64,000 nucleotides of DNA from a bacterium BMS3Abin14 (GCA_002897695.1 BDTG01000045.1:59862-123861); one strand, 5' to 3'; positions 8,570 through 18,206 are shown, numbered from the stretch's first letter. Made by a program: numbers and translations. Notes: generated by a model from the sequence alone, not told the origin.

Positions 8570-9859
8570 TCAGGCCCAGGGATCGACCAGGTCCACACGG
8601 TCATCCCTGTCGGGTCCAGTGGAGACAATGGCGATGGGAACCCCGATCAGATCCTCAAGCCTCCTTATGTAAGCCTGAGCCTCCTCGGGAAGGGCCTTCC
8701 AGTCTCTGACACCCTTTGTTGCCCCTTTCCAACCCGGATGATCCTCGTAAATGGGCTTGCACATGGTCAACTGGTCCAGGTTCGCCGGAAGATGATCGAC
8801 CCTGAGATCGCCGCAGGAATATCCCGTACAGATCCGGATGGGATCGATACCATCGAGGACATCCAGCTTAGTGATCACGAGCCCGGTGAACCCGTTGACT
8901 CGGGCGCTTTGCTCCAGCACAACGGCGTCGAACCACCCACACCGCCTGGGCCTTCCCGTGGTGGCCCCGTACTCGCCTCCCGCGTCCCTGATACGTTCAC
9001 CCATCTCCCCCACGAGTTCGGTGGGAAACGGCCCCCCGCCCACCCTCGTGGTATATGCCTTGGAGATGCCGATTACCCCGTCGATGGAACCGGGCCCCAC
9101 CCCGGAACCGGTGCAGGCGCCTCCTGCCGTGGTGGAGGACGAGGTTACGAAGGGGTAAGTACCGTGGTCGATGTCAAGATGGCTTCCCTGCGCCCCCTCG
9201 AACAGGACGTTTTTCCCATGGACGATTTCCTGCTGCAAAAGATCTGTGGTATCGGCGACGTAACCCCGGATACGCTCGCCCAGGGCCAGGGTGGATTCGA
9301 AAACCTCCAGCTCGTCGAAGGGCTCTTTGCCGAAGAATCCGGTGAGGACAAAGTTCTTGAATTCGAGGGCTGTTTCAAGCTTCTCACGGAAAACTGATGG
9401 GTTCAGGATGTCACCGATCCGTATACCGGTGCGGGCTGCCTTGTCCTCGTAGGCCGGCCCGATCCCCCTGCCCGTCGTCCCGATGGCCCTGGCCCCTTTC
9501 TGCTCCTCCCTCGCCTGGTCCAGGGCAACGTGATAAGGCATGATGACGTGGGCTTTCTCGCTGATAAAAAACCGCCCGTCCAGGTCGACTCCCCTGGCGA
9601 CGATCGAATCAATTTCAGCCACCAGCGCGTCTGGAGCCACGACCACCCCGTTTCCTATCAGGCACTGTTTTCCGGGATGCAGGATGCCGGAAGGGATGAG
9701 ATGGAGGATGGTCGTCTCTCCCCCCACGACAACGGTGTGCCCCGCATTGTGCCCCCCCTGGTAGCGCACCACCAGATCGGCCCTTTCGGTGTAGACGTCA
9801 ACGATTTTACCCTTACCTTCGTCACCCCACTGGGCGCCGATAACCACGACATTTGCCAT
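8570..9859 (-). CDS. purA: Adenylosuccinate synthase
   Basis: 429 residues, the usual PurA length. It joins IMP and aspartate with GTP hydrolysis, the first committed step to AMP. It has the N-terminal GAQWGDEGKGKIVD loop with the catalytic Asp, NAGHTVV with the catalytic His, RGIGPAYEDKAARTGIR, and the C-terminal TGPDRDD. GGAGG lies seven bases before the ATG. It is the last gene of a minus-strand run (aminotransferase, serA, hisZ, purA); the gap to hisZ is 24 bases. The hisZ-purA pairing recurs in other proteobacteria. Confidence 0.98.
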   Translation of the reverse strand: MANVVVIGAQWGDEGKGKIVDVYTERADLVVRYQGGHNAGHTVVVGGETTILHLIPSGILHPGKQCLIGNGVVVAPDALVAEIDSIVARGVDLDGRFFISEKAHVIMPYHVALDQAREEQKGARAIGTTGRGIGPAYEDKAARTGIRIGDILNPSVFREKLETALEFKNFVLTGFFGKEPFDELEVFESTLALGERIRGYVADTTDLLQQEIVHGKNVLFEGAQGSHLDIDHGTYPFVTSSSTTAGGACTGSGVGPGSIDGVIGISKAYTTRVGGGPFPTELVGEMGERIRDAGGEYGATTGRPRRCGWFDAVVLEQSARVNGFTGLVITKLDVLDGIDPIRICTGYSCGDLRVDHLPANLDQLTMCKPIYEDHPGWKGATKGVRDWKALPEEAQAYIRRLEDLIGVPIAIVSTGPDRDDRVDLVDPWA

Positions 9860-9883
9860 TATCCGTCCTCCGGAAATACGTTA

Positions 9884-11134
9884 TCAGAGGGAATCGATTT
9901 CACACGGGGCCGACTTGCCGGCTTTGACATCCCATCTCCTCACTCCTCCGTCCTCCAGAACAATTATCGTCGCAATCCCGTGTGCACCGGCGAAGGCCGG
10001 AAGCTCATCGTCGCCCAGGTCCCGGATAAGACAGAATACCCCCCGGCCCTTGCGTCTCAGTTCCATGGCGGCTGTCGGCCCTCTCGTTCTGTCTCCCGAT
10101 CGGTTTACAAGGAGGTAATCAACCCCTCCGAGTGTGACATCGTTCCTTGACACAATCTCAAGGAGCTCAAGGATATCGATGGCAAAGCCGGTGGCAGGGG
10201 AAGACCGCCCGAATTTGCCGGCAAGGTCATCGTATCTTCCGCCCTTTAAAACCGCTCTGCCGGCGCCCGAAACAAAACCGGAAAAGACTATTCCCGTATG
10301 ATATCGGAACGAGGACAGCTCTCCTAAGTCCACATCTATGAGAGAGGCATCGACGCCGTGGGAAACAGCGAGGTCAAGGACATCCATAAGGTTGGAAAGG
10401 GCATCGGAGCACTCCCGGTTGGGGGCTCCCTTCATGGCTTCCCTTACTGTCTCGATGCCGCCGTGCAGCTTGGCCAGAGAGAGAACGCATCGCCTCAGGG
10501 GCGGCTGTACCTTCGCCCGGTCGAGAATCCGCCCGACCTCCCCGACGTCCTTCCTGTCCGCAGCACCGATGAGGAGGTCCTCAGTTTCCCTGGACAGGCC
10601 GCACTCCTTAAGCAGCCCCCTGGCATAACTGACCTGCCCGAGGGAGATCCTGATCGCTGAAATTCCTATCCTTTTGAGGGACTCGACGGCAAGGGCGATC
10701 ACCTCGGCGTCCGCCCGGGGATCGTCCGTGCCCAGAAGCTCGGCGCCGGCCTGGATCAACTCACGCCTGGGCCTGCTGGGGTCCCCGGAATAACGGTAGA
10801 CATCCGAGACGTAGCACAGCCGCAGGGGATGCGGGACATCACGGAGGGCCAGGGCCGCCATACGGGCAACCTGAGGGGTCATGTCGGAACGAAGGACCAT
10901 CACCCTGCCGGTGGCCCGGTCCACCAGTTTGAAGGCCATGTCCAGTTCGGCGGTCTCAAGCCCCTGGGCCATGGTCTCCAGATACTCCATGGCCGGCGTG
11001 CGGACCTCACTGTAGCCCCACAGCCGGAACGTTTCCATGAGCTGCCCTTCCACCATCCTGATAAACGCGGCCCTGGCGGGCGGCATCTCGAAAACACCGG
11101 TGGGCAGCAGCCAGGAACTTTCCGGTTTTTTCAT
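9884..11134 (-). CDS. hisZ: ATP phosphoribosyltransferase regulatory subunit HisZ
   Basis: About 416 residues. A class II histidyl-tRNA synthetase-like fold without an anticodon-binding role. It has LRSDMTPQVARMAA (motif 2 region), RRELIQAGAELLG, and the late YYHTGIVFSGF-like and GGRYDDLAGKFG motifs. In the HisZG complex it gives the short HisG catalytic subunit its allosteric control at the first step of histidine synthesis. True HisRS is longer and ends in an anticodon domain; this ends after a truncated tail, which fits HisZ. ATG 11134 has GAGG six bases upstream and is preferred over the in-frame start at 11164. No hisG is in the window. Confidence 0.9.
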   Translation of the reverse strand: MKKPESSWLLPTGVFEMPPARAAFIRMVEGQLMETFRLWGYSEVRTPAMEYLETMAQGLETAELDMAFKLVDRATGRVMVLRSDMTPQVARMAALALRDVPHPLRLCYVSDVYRYSGDPSRPRRELIQAGAELLGTDDPRADAEVIALAVESLKRIGISAIRISLGQVSYARGLLKECGLSRETEDLLIGAADRKDVGEVGRILDRAKVQPPLRRCVLSLAKLHGGIETVREAMKGAPNRECSDALSNLMDVLDLAVSHGVDASLIDVDLGELSSFRYHTGIVFSGFVSGAGRAVLKGGRYDDLAGKFGRSSPATGFAIDILELLEIVSRNDVTLGGVDYLLVNRSGDRTRGPTAAMELRRKGRGVFCLIRDLGDDELPAFAGAHGIATIIVLEDGGVRRWDVKAGKSAPCEIDSL

Positions 11135-11204
11135 AAAAAACCTCGCCTTATGCGGACGCAACAAGGCGCAGGCCGGTTTACCACCGACCCGCGCCCGGAA
11201 AACC

Positions 11205-12791
11205 CTAGAAATTCACCCTGGTGACTGTCTTGATGTGCGGCAGCTTGCCGAGGGCCTCGATGACATCGTCGCCAGGCTCCGAGTCGATCTGGATAAAGGA
11301 AAGCGCCTCCCCGCCAGGCCTGTCGCGGCCGATCTGCATGCTGGCGATATTGATGCCGTGGCTGCCCAGGGTCTTGCCGAGGTTGCCGATGACGCCCGGA
11401 CGGTCCTCATTGCGGAGAACCAGCACGTGGCCCTCGGGAATAGCCTCCATGGAGAACCCGTCGATACTGACTATCCTCGGCTCCCTGCCCTCGAAAATAT
11501 ACCCGCCAGCCATCATCCTGTCGTTTCCGGATGACAGGGTGACCTCGATGAGGTTGCTGTAGTTCTCGGGTTCCGAACTCTTCACCTCGTTGACCTTCAG
11601 GCCTCTATCGGTGGCCAGGACAGGGGCATTCACGAAGTTTACCGCACCCACGCCAAGAACCGGCTCAAGTATCCCCTTCAGGACGCTGATGGTAATGGGC
11701 TCGAGGGGCAGGTCACGGACCGACCCGGCATAGCGGACCTCGACCGATTTGGGAGCAAACTCCGCGAGCTGAGCCGTGAGGCTCCCCAGTTTGTCGGCCA
11801 GATCAATGTAGGGCTGGACCTTCGGAAGCAGGTCGCCGCTCACGGACGGCACGTTAAGCGCATTGGTGATGGTCCCGTTAACGAGGTAATCGGCGATCTG
11901 GCTTGCCACCGCGATGGCCACGTTAACCTGGGCTTCCCCGGTCGAGGCGCCCAGGTGGGGGGTGAGAATAACGTTATCCTGCTCCAGCAGGGGGTTATCC
12001 TTGTCCGGCGGCTCACTTGAGAAAACGTCGAATGCCGCCCCGGCCACAAGGCCTTTCTTCAGGGCCTCCGACATGTCGGCCTCGTTCACAATACCCCCAC
12101 GGGCGCAGTTGATGAGCCGCACCCCCTTCTTCATTTTTTTGAACGCCTCGCTGTCGATGAGGTTCTTCGTCTCATCTGTCTTGGGAACATGGACGCTGAT
12201 AAAATCGGAACGCTGGTACAGTTCATCGAGATCCACCACCTCCACACCCATCTTCTCGGCCGCCTCTTCGCTGATATAGGGGTCGTAGGCGATGACGTTC
12301 ATTTTGAGCCCCTGGGCCCTGTTGGCCACGATGGAGCCGACATTCCCGACCCCGATGATCCCCAAGGTCTTGTTCATGAGTTCCACGCCCATGTAAAGTT
12401 TCTTGTCCCACCTGCCGGCCTTCATGCTCGCGTCGGCCTGAGGGATACTCCTGGCCAGGGAACACATCATGGAAACTGCGTGCTCAGCCGTGGTCACCGT
12501 ATTTCCGCCGGGGGTGTTCATGACCACGATCCCCCGCTTGGTAGCCTCCGGGATGTCAACATTATCCACCCCGATACCGGCCCGCCCGACGACCTTGAGG
12601 CTGGAGGCCGCCTGGATGATCTCAGCAGTGACCTTTGTGGCGCTGCGGATCACCAGGCCGTCGTACTGCCCGATGATCTCCTTGAGTTCTTCCGGTTTGA
12701 GTCCGACGTTGACGTCCACCGACAGGCCGGCTGTCCTTTCAAGGATCTCCACGCCGGCAGGGGACAGCTTGTCGCTTACGAGTACCTTCAT
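11205..12791 (-). CDS. serA: D-3-phosphoglycerate dehydrogenase (long form)
   Basis: 528 residues, the long type with catalytic, NAD-binding, intervening (ASB) and C-terminal ACT domains. It oxidises 3-phosphoglycerate to 3-phosphohydroxypyruvate, the first step of serine synthesis. It has GRAGIGVDNVDI, the nucleotide-binding GIIGVGNVGSIVANRA, INCARGGIVNEADM, and the catalytic His in LTPHLGASTGEAQ. The ACT domain (from about 455, LVLRNEDRPGVIGNLGKTLG) is the likely serine sensor. It is 12 bases behind the aminotransferase and clearly co-transcribed with it. Confidence 0.98.
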   Translation of the reverse strand: MKVLVSDKLSPAGVEILERTAGLSVDVNVGLKPEELKEIIGQYDGLVIRSATKVTAEIIQAASSLKVVGRAGIGVDNVDIPEATKRGIVVMNTPGGNTVTTAEHAVSMMCSLARSIPQADASMKAGRWDKKLYMGVELMNKTLGIIGVGNVGSIVANRAQGLKMNVIAYDPYISEEAAEKMGVEVVDLDELYQRSDFISVHVPKTDETKNLIDSEAFKKMKKGVRLINCARGGIVNEADMSEALKKGLVAGAAFDVFSSEPPDKDNPLLEQDNVILTPHLGASTGEAQVNVAIAVASQIADYLVNGTITNALNVPSVSGDLLPKVQPYIDLADKLGSLTAQLAEFAPKSVEVRYAGSVRDLPLEPITISVLKGILEPVLGVGAVNFVNAPVLATDRGLKVNEVKSSEPENYSNLIEVTLSSGNDRMMAGGYIFEGREPRIVSIDGFSMEAIPEGHVLVLRNEDRPGVIGNLGKTLGSHGINIASMQIGRDRPGGEALSFIQIDSEPGDDVIEALGKLPHIKTVTRVNF

Positions 12792-12803
12792 CTCCGCCCC
12801 CTT

Positions 12804-13940
12804 TCAGACGAGTATCTCTTCGGCCCTTCGAACGCCCGCGCCGAGATCAACCTTATGCCCCATATCCCTGAGCGTCATCTCCACGGCTGCGATGGCGGTT
12901 ACCATATCCAGGCCGTCCAGGTATCCCATGTGGGAAAGACGGAAGATCTTCCCTTTGGCGTGGTCCTGGCCACCGGCCACGGTAATCCCGTATTTTACGC
13001 GCAGGTGCTTGACTATCGCCTGGGCGTCCACCCCCTCGGGGGCCAGAACGGCGGTAACTGAATCGGACGGGGAATCGGGCGCGAAAAGCCTCAGCCCCAG
13101 GGCCTTCATGGCCTCACGGGTAGCCTCGGCGTAGGAGGCGCACCTGGCGAACATGTCCTCCAGGCCCTCCTCCCTGATCTCGCGTATCACCTGCCTGAGC
13201 CCAAGAATGAGGGAAACGGCCGGGGTATAGGCCGTGCTCGGTTTGCCGACGTTCTTCCTCTCCTTGGCCCAGTCGAAGTAGTAAGTGGGTTGTGTACACT
13301 TTGCCACTGCCGCCCAGGCCCTGTCGCTCACGGCGGCGAAGGAAAGGCCGGGAGGAAGCCGCCACGCCTTCTGGGATCCCCCCACGACCACATCCAGCCC
13401 CCACTCGTCGAAAGGCAGGTTCATGACCCCCACGGCAGTGATGCCGTCGACGATGATGAGCTTGTCGTCGTACCGGTTGACGATCTCGGCGATGGCCTTC
13501 ACGGGATGGGCAACCCCTGTGGAGGTCTCGCTGGCCTGGAGATAGACCGCCCTGATCCCGGGGTCGTTCTCCAGCTTCCCGGCGATGACCGACGGGTCCA
13601 CCGCCTGCCCCCAGGGAACGTCAATGACGATTGGGACGCCTCCGTAGGTGGACACGAGCTGGGCCCATCTCTCACCGAATTTCCCGCCGTTTACGCAGAT
13701 GGCTTTCTCCCCGGGGTTCAGGATGTTGGCGACGGCGCCCTCCATGGCCCCGGTCCCGGACGAGGTGAACATCAGCACGTCACCTTTTGTCTGGAAGACG
13801 AACTTCAGGCCGTCGAAAACCTCCTTCAGAACACCGATGAACTCCGGCGCCCTGTGGTGCAACACGGGCTTGGCCATCTCCAGCGATGTGTATGGGGATA
13901 CGTCCACCGGACCCGGCGAATAAATTCTTTTCTTGATCAT
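12804..13940 (-). CDS. Class V PLP aminotransferase (serine-glyoxylate/alanine-glyoxylate type), probably in serine synthesis
   Basis: About 378 residues. A fold-type I PLP enzyme with the SSGTGAMEGAVANIL phosphate-binding segment, the PLP Asp in IIVDGITAVGVMN and the Schiff-base Lys in VVGGSQKAW. The family covers serine-glyoxylate and alanine-glyoxylate aminotransferases and related enzymes acting as phosphoserine transaminase in some lineages. Its place directly before serA, and the lack of a normal serC nearby, suggest it makes phosphoserine or serine from the SerA product. ATG 13940 has GGGAGG nine bases upstream, better spaced than the ATG at 13946. It is the first gene of the serA-hisZ-purA run. 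Confidence 0.88.
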   Translation of the reverse strand: MIKKRIYSPGPVDVSPYTSLEMAKPVLHHRAPEFIGVLKEVFDGLKFVFQTKGDVLMFTSSGTGAMEGAVANILNPGEKAICVNGGKFGERWAQLVSTYGGVPIVIDVPWGQAVDPSVIAGKLENDPGIRAVYLQASETSTGVAHPVKAIAEIVNRYDDKLIIVDGITAVGVMNLPFDEWGLDVVVGGSQKAWRLPPGLSFAAVSDRAWAAVAKCTQPTYYFDWAKERKNVGKPSTAYTPAVSLILGLRQVIREIREEGLEDMFARCASYAEATREAMKALGLRLFAPDSPSDSVTAVLAPEGVDAQAIVKHLRVKYGITVAGGQDHAKGKIFRLSHMGYLDGLDMVTAIAAVEMTLRDMGHKVDLGAGVRRAEEILV

Positions 13941-13977
13941 CAGCATCTACCTCCCGCTCCCGCAAAAACGTTTACGT

Positions 13978-14811
13978 TTAAAGTGAAAATGACAGCTTCC
14001 CGCCGAGCAGGAAGTCCGAGGAGTTATCGTTGAGCCCAAGGCCAACCGCAAACCCGAAATTGACAGACGGCGCCATGTCAAAGCTTGCACCGCCGATAAG
14101 GATGTCGCCGAAATTATATTCGCTCGTGATGAACCCCTGGTCCACCAATTCCACCGTAAAATCAACGGAGTCGGTGTACGGGATTTTCAGGCCCAGTGCA
14201 TAGTTGACCTCGTTGTCCATGTTTCCGCCGCGCAACGCGTACTCGACATTAAGATACCCGTGTACGCCGCCGATCTGCTGATCCAGGGCGGCGAAAATCC
14301 CGAGGTCGGTGTCGCCGGTGCCAAGCCCATTGGCATCGCTTGCCGTGCCGAGCTTCAGGCGCGCGCCCACAGCGTAGGCGGGCATGGTCTGGGTTTCGGC
14401 CTGGAGGGAGTATTTAATGGAGAGGTTGACATCTCCGAAACCGGACTGTGTGGCTCCGACGTCGGGATCCACGTTCATGATGACCGGAGCGGACGCGCCT
14501 CCCTCGATCCGGTCCGTGAAAGCGTAGGTCACCGTGACGGGAACAGCGTAGGTGGAATAGCCCCCGCCCGGCCCGAACTTTCCATTCCCGAAGACGAACC
14601 CGCCGCCAACCACGAAGCTACCTTCGGGAAGGGTCCCGGCGGAGGTGGCCACCCACAGACCGTCAAGGCCGTTGAGATTGACGCTAACCGGCCCTGAGCT
14701 CTTTGCGGCCGCCTGGGAATCCACGGATTGGGCCAGCAGGGCAGAAGGGAACAACATCAGGGGAAAAACAATTAAAAGTGCAGCAACACGAGGGAAAATC
14801 GCGGTTTTCAT
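13978..14811 (-). CDS. Predicted outer-membrane beta-barrel protein, function unknown
   Basis: About 277 residues. A signal peptide (VAALLIVFPLMLFPSALLAQ) is followed by repeated alternating hydrophobic/polar strands rich in Gly and aromatic residues (FVVGGGFVFGNGKFGPGGGY, YAVPVTVTYAFTDRIEGG, NYALGLKIPYTDSVDFTVEL). It ends in FSL, and the pattern is typical of small barrels annotated as hypothetical outer-membrane proteins. AAGGAGG lies five bases before ATG 14811; the frame is open to 14850 but that part has no site. No known family could be assigned with certainty. Confidence 0.75.
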   Translation of the reverse strand: MKTAIFPRVAALLIVFPLMLFPSALLAQSVDSQAAAKSSGPVSVNLNGLDGLWVATSAGTLPEGSFVVGGGFVFGNGKFGPGGGYSTYAVPVTVTYAFTDRIEGGASAPVIMNVDPDVGATQSGFGDVNLSIKYSLQAETQTMPAYAVGARLKLGTASDANGLGTGDTDLGIFAALDQQIGGVHGYLNVEYALRGGNMDNEVNYALGLKIPYTDSVDFTVELVDQGFITSEYNFGDILIGGASFDMAPSVNFGFAVGLGLNDNSSDFLLGGKLSFSL

Positions 14812-15272
14812 ACGGACCTCCTTGAGGAAAAAAACAGAAATAATTTTCACATTAGGTGGCTCAACCTCCCACTTACATTAACTTTGAAAACTATTGGAAA
14901 GGGTGGCGGATGTCAAGGAGTTGATGGAGTTGGGAGGGCGAAGCACAAAAAAATTCCCGGTCACTCGGCAGGGTTAAAGGAGGGGAGAAAGGGTTTGCCG
15001 CCGCCGTGCGACCGGGATGAGAAAGGAGCCTTCATCCGGGATATAGCAACCCCCGTGCCAACTTTGAAAATCAGGCTTAAGTAGCTGATTTTAAAAGGCA
15101 TATGGAAACAAGACCGCGCCGAGGCTTCGCCGACAAGTATGCAAAATGTGCGCTCCGGTGACGGTAATAGTGATGCCTGCGCAGATTTTTTGCAGGTGTT
15201 TGTACGTTGAACATGGAACGTGGAACCCGCGACGAAGGAGCGCCGGTGCCGGCGACAGGGCATCTTCCGAAG
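14812..15272. other. Gene-free stretch of about 460 bases
   Basis: Holds the leader of the barrel gene and the region downstream of the FG-GAP-like gene. A perfect 8-bp inverted repeat AAAATCAG / CTGATTTT lies at 15067-15092 (10-base loop) and may end the minus-strand transcript, though its T-run is short. GTTGAACATGGAACGTGGAAC at 15204-15224 is a short quasi-repeat. I see no convincing gene or riboswitch. Confidence 0.5.
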
Positions 15273-16925
15273 CTAATTCATCTCATAAACAACAATCGCG
15301 GATTTTGGGGTTTTAAACAGCCCTTTGCGGGTAAAGTTGACCCCCAGGACCAGTTCGGCCTGTCCGTCGTTGTCGATATCCGCAAAGGCGAAATCGGCCG
15401 TCTGGCCGGCCTGATCAGATGTTCGCCAGGCCTCATCCAGGGCGAGCCCGTTCCACTTCAGGCTGATGATGCGGCTTTTGTTGAAATGCCGCCAACTACT
15501 GGTTATGCGTGGCCCATCATTTTGCGGCGCCAGAATTTCACCGTTGTTTACAAGCAATCTCTCCGGGATAAAGTAGGTGGTAAAAAAACCGTCGCGCTCA
15601 TCACTTTGAAGCTGGAACTTCACTTCGCTCCCACCGAAATGTTCCGCCGATTCGTAAATGTCATTTCCCTCGCTTGTTTTGATTTTGAGATAATCCGTGT
15701 CACTCAAATAAACCGAATATTCAGATTGGTTTTCGACCAAAAGAGGCACATAGCCGTAAATATTGATGGGCCTGGGGATATCATAGGCCGGGCCGGGTTG
15801 ATATCGTCCATTTACAAACACAACCCGAAAGGGCCTTTCACTGAAAGGAACCTTTAGATCCAGGCGCTTCTGGCCGAGCAGCATGGCCCCTTCGGTCGGG
15901 TGGTCGATCCGTCTGAAGAGGATCGGCAGGTCGCGCGCCACCTCGGTCAGATGCCGGCCGTCAAGTTCATAAACAACGGAAACAGGCACTCCTTTTTTAA
16001 CCGCACTGAGAAAGATTTCCGGTCTACCGTTGCCGTTCAGGTCGATGCTGTCGATTGCGAGATAGTCAATCCCGCCTCTCAGCGACAGGGTGACGATCGG
16101 TTTATTCGATCTCGAAGCATACACGCTGACAACCAGTCTGGATTTTAACAGTACCGCGGTCTCCATGGTTTGATCCTGGTTGAAATCATCAATTCGCAGC
16201 CCGATAATGTTATCTTTATATTCCGCGCCGTGCCAGATTTTAGTCATATCCTGCGGGTTTTGAATAATCCCGACCTTACCGGGTTCCGCTGATCCCGGCG
16301 CCGGGAGCGCTGAGGCGGCCGGAGCGGCGACTCTTAGCCCTGACGCGCCGGCGGGTGATTTTGTCCCGTCCAGGCGGTACTCGAATAGAACGGAACCATC
16401 CTGGTTTTTAACCAGGAGCGCTTTCCTGTTCTGCTCAAAAACCAGAAGAGCCGGAATCTCACTGTTATTGGTCCGCCAATCAAGAAAATTCAATTTTGTC
16501 TGCAGTTCATTTTTTAAATCGCCGCGGTCGGCGGGAATACTCACATAGCGGGCCGGGACGGACAAAAAGCGCTGAATCTTATCCCCTTTTTTTACGGCGG
16601 CCTCCCCTGACATTTTGCGTACGTAGCTAAAGCCGGGTTTAAGACGGGTTACCTGAAGAAAAACCGATTCGCCATCAAGGTCGCCGATGACCTCACCCGT
16701 AACCGGATGAATAATTTTCTGGCCTTTTCCGAGGACAGTAAAGATGTCCCCAAGGTGGACCCCTTTGGCGGCATCCAGATCAATCAGGTACTCGTCACTT
16801 CCCACCGGGAGTACGATATAGCCTGCAAGCGGAGAAAAATCATCAGCGAGGCGTTTCGGCAAGTCGGCAAAAACCTGGCCTGGAATAGCCAACAGAAGAA
16901 AAAGAGAAATCAAATATCGCATCAT
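15273..16925 (-). CDS. Secreted protein with FG-GAP/VCBS-like repeats, function unknown
   Basis: 550 residues. A signal peptide (MMRYLISLFLLLAIPGQVFA) is followed by an N-terminal region of about 200 residues, a low-complexity Ala/Pro linker near 205-220, and a C-terminal half with calcium-binding-like repeat cores: LRIDDFNQDQTMETAVL, IDSIDLNGNGRPEIFLS and FADIDNDGQAELVLGV. These DxNxDGxxE loops are typical of FG-GAP beta-propeller blades. It is probably periplasmic or surface-exposed. It lies just downstream of the porin gene on the same strand but beyond the porin terminator. The sequence reads more AT-rich than the flanking metabolic genes. Confidence 0.75.
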   Translation of the reverse strand: MMRYLISLFLLLAIPGQVFADLPKRLADDFSPLAGYIVLPVGSDEYLIDLDAAKGVHLGDIFTVLGKGQKIIHPVTGEVIGDLDGESVFLQVTRLKPGFSYVRKMSGEAAVKKGDKIQRFLSVPARYVSIPADRGDLKNELQTKLNFLDWRTNNSEIPALLVFEQNRKALLVKNQDGSVLFEYRLDGTKSPAGASGLRVAAPAASALPAPGSAEPGKVGIIQNPQDMTKIWHGAEYKDNIIGLRIDDFNQDQTMETAVLLKSRLVVSVYASRSNKPIVTLSLRGGIDYLAIDSIDLNGNGRPEIFLSAVKKGVPVSVVYELDGRHLTEVARDLPILFRRIDHPTEGAMLLGQKRLDLKVPFSERPFRVVFVNGRYQPGPAYDIPRPINIYGYVPLLVENQSEYSVYLSDTDYLKIKTSEGNDIYESAEHFGGSEVKFQLQSDERDGFFTTYFIPERLLVNNGEILAPQNDGPRITSSWRHFNKSRIISLKWNGLALDEAWRTSDQAGQTADFAFADIDNDGQAELVLGVNFTRKGLFKTPKSAIVVYEMN

Positions 16926-16955
16926 GGTATCCTGCAGTATGGGTTGAATAGAAAA

Positions 16956-16987
16956 AAAGCCCGCTGCCGAGGCAGCGGGCTTTTTTG
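16956..16987 (-). terminator. Intrinsic terminator after the porin-like gene
   Basis: Strong hairpin AGCCCGCTGC / GCAGCGGGCT (16958-16981). A-rich on its left and T-rich on its right, so it can act in both directions. It is 30 bases past the porin stop. Confidence 0.85.
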
Positions 16988-17012
16988 TTTAAAACATGTC
17001 ACTCCTGATGGA

Positions 17013-18206
17013 TTAGAAGTTGACGAACAGGCCGAAACCAAAATCAAGCGTGGCCTCAGGATCAGTACCAGAATCCAAAGATGTACTAAGATACTGCACC
17101 TGTGCCTGCAGACTGGTGTTCGCCATCACCTTGTAGGTGGTGCCGACTGCGACCAGCATAGTATTATCAGTAGTAGTCACAGTGTCATCTTCCGGGGTCA
17201 GGTAGGCAAGGGAAGCAGCATAATTAACCGCATCGCTTGACTTGACGTTGTAAGAAAGACGCAGACCAATGACACCGGCGCCATCACCCGTGAAGTCAAA
17301 AGGACGGCCAACTTTTAATTTCTCATTGCTCAGGCTGGTACCGACGTCGACCAGCGGATCCCAGCCACCGAAGTCGTTGCCCAAACCTACATACTGCGAT
17401 TCGCCGGTACCGGCAGCTGCGGCATAAAACAGCTGACCGCCGACAGTCGCGGCATCGCCGACGGCCATGGAGCCATCGACAAACAGCTGGGTACCAGTCG
17501 CATCAGTTGTTGCATTGGCATCGCCGGTGAAGAAGTCGAGCTCGCCTTTCACATTGATTGCGCCGAAGCTCGTCTTGCCATTAGCGCCGACCAGGGTGAC
17601 ACTTTCATCGACATCAGCTACAGCGCGCTGATTGACGGCAAAAACCTTGTAGTCTTTATTGCCGACCTGGAAGGCGGTAAGGTAACCATCATCCACCTTG
17701 CCTGGCTCAAGCAAAAAGAAACCGGAAAAAGATACGGCGCCCTTCATGTCGACTCTAAAACCGTTACTCTGGGAGTTGACGGTGCCGCCCTCGATGCCGA
17801 AACCGGCGAACTGCTGACCGGCGCGGAGATGGAAGTCGCCGCTGGTGAGGTCGAGGTGGGCGCGATCCCACTGGTTGCCGTTACTAGCAGGCAAACGGCC
17901 AGCGCCATATTTGCCGGCGCCGCCGTTGGCGCCCCAGGTGGCTTCGGTCACATCGGTCCGGAAGGTGATGCTGACGCCTTCGGCGACCGCGAACTTGCCG
18001 CCGATGCGCAGGCGCTGGTCTAAGAAGGTATTATCGTAGGCAGCGGGACTCCACGTGTTGGTGGTAGAATTGTAGGCCGGGGCTTGAAGCGCCCAAGCAC
18101 GTACACGCATCTGGCCAGAGAGGCTCAGATTGTCTGCCGCCATGGCCGGGACAGCCATAGCCGCGATCACTACGAGAGCAAGAAGCATTACTGAAAATCT
18201 TTTCAT
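17013..18206 (-). CDS. Porin-like outer-membrane protein
   Basis: About 397 residues. A clean signal peptide (SVMLLALVVIAAMAVPAMAA) is followed by a long beta-strand-rich sequence: DNLSLSGQMRVRAWAL, LDQRLRIGGKFAVAEGVSITFRTDV, and the final ATLDFGFGLFVNF with a terminal Phe, the usual Bam signal. The pattern matches trimeric-porin-like channels of Desulfobacterota, often abundant proteins. AAGGAGGGAGAA precedes ATG 18206. A strong dedicated terminator follows, consistent with high expression. Confidence 0.85.
   Translation of the reverse strand: MKRFSVMLLALVVIAAMAVPAMAADNLSLSGQMRVRAWALQAPAYNSTTNTWSPAAYDNTFLDQRLRIGGKFAVAEGVSITFRTDVTEATWGANGGAGKYGAGRLPASNGNQWDRAHLDLTSGDFHLRAGQQFAGFGIEGGTVNSQSNGFRVDMKGAVSFSGFFLLEPGKVDDGYLTAFQVGNKDYKVFAVNQRAVADVDESVTLVGANGKTSFGAINVKGELDFFTGDANATTDATGTQLFVDGSMAVGDAATVGGQLFYAAAAGTGESQYVGLGNDFGGWDPLVDVGTSLSNEKLKVGRPFDFTGDGAGVIGLRLSYNVKSSDAVNYAASLAYLTPEDDTVTTTDNTMLVAVGTTYKVMANTSLQAQVQYLSTSLDSGTDPEATLDFGFGLFVNF

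Noticed and set aside
8534-9397. Long plus-strand open frame opposite purA
   Set aside because: Shadow of purA: no ribosome site, no recognisable domain, and the composition of an antisense frame. Similar shadows lie opposite serA, the PaaK-like genes and the biotin carboxylase.
15100-15200. Possible riboswitch (c-di-GMP or other) in the 14.8-15.3 kb gap
   Set aside because: Some GC-rich stem-like pieces and a CTCCGGTGACGG word are present, but the conserved core of known riboswitches could not be lined up on either strand.
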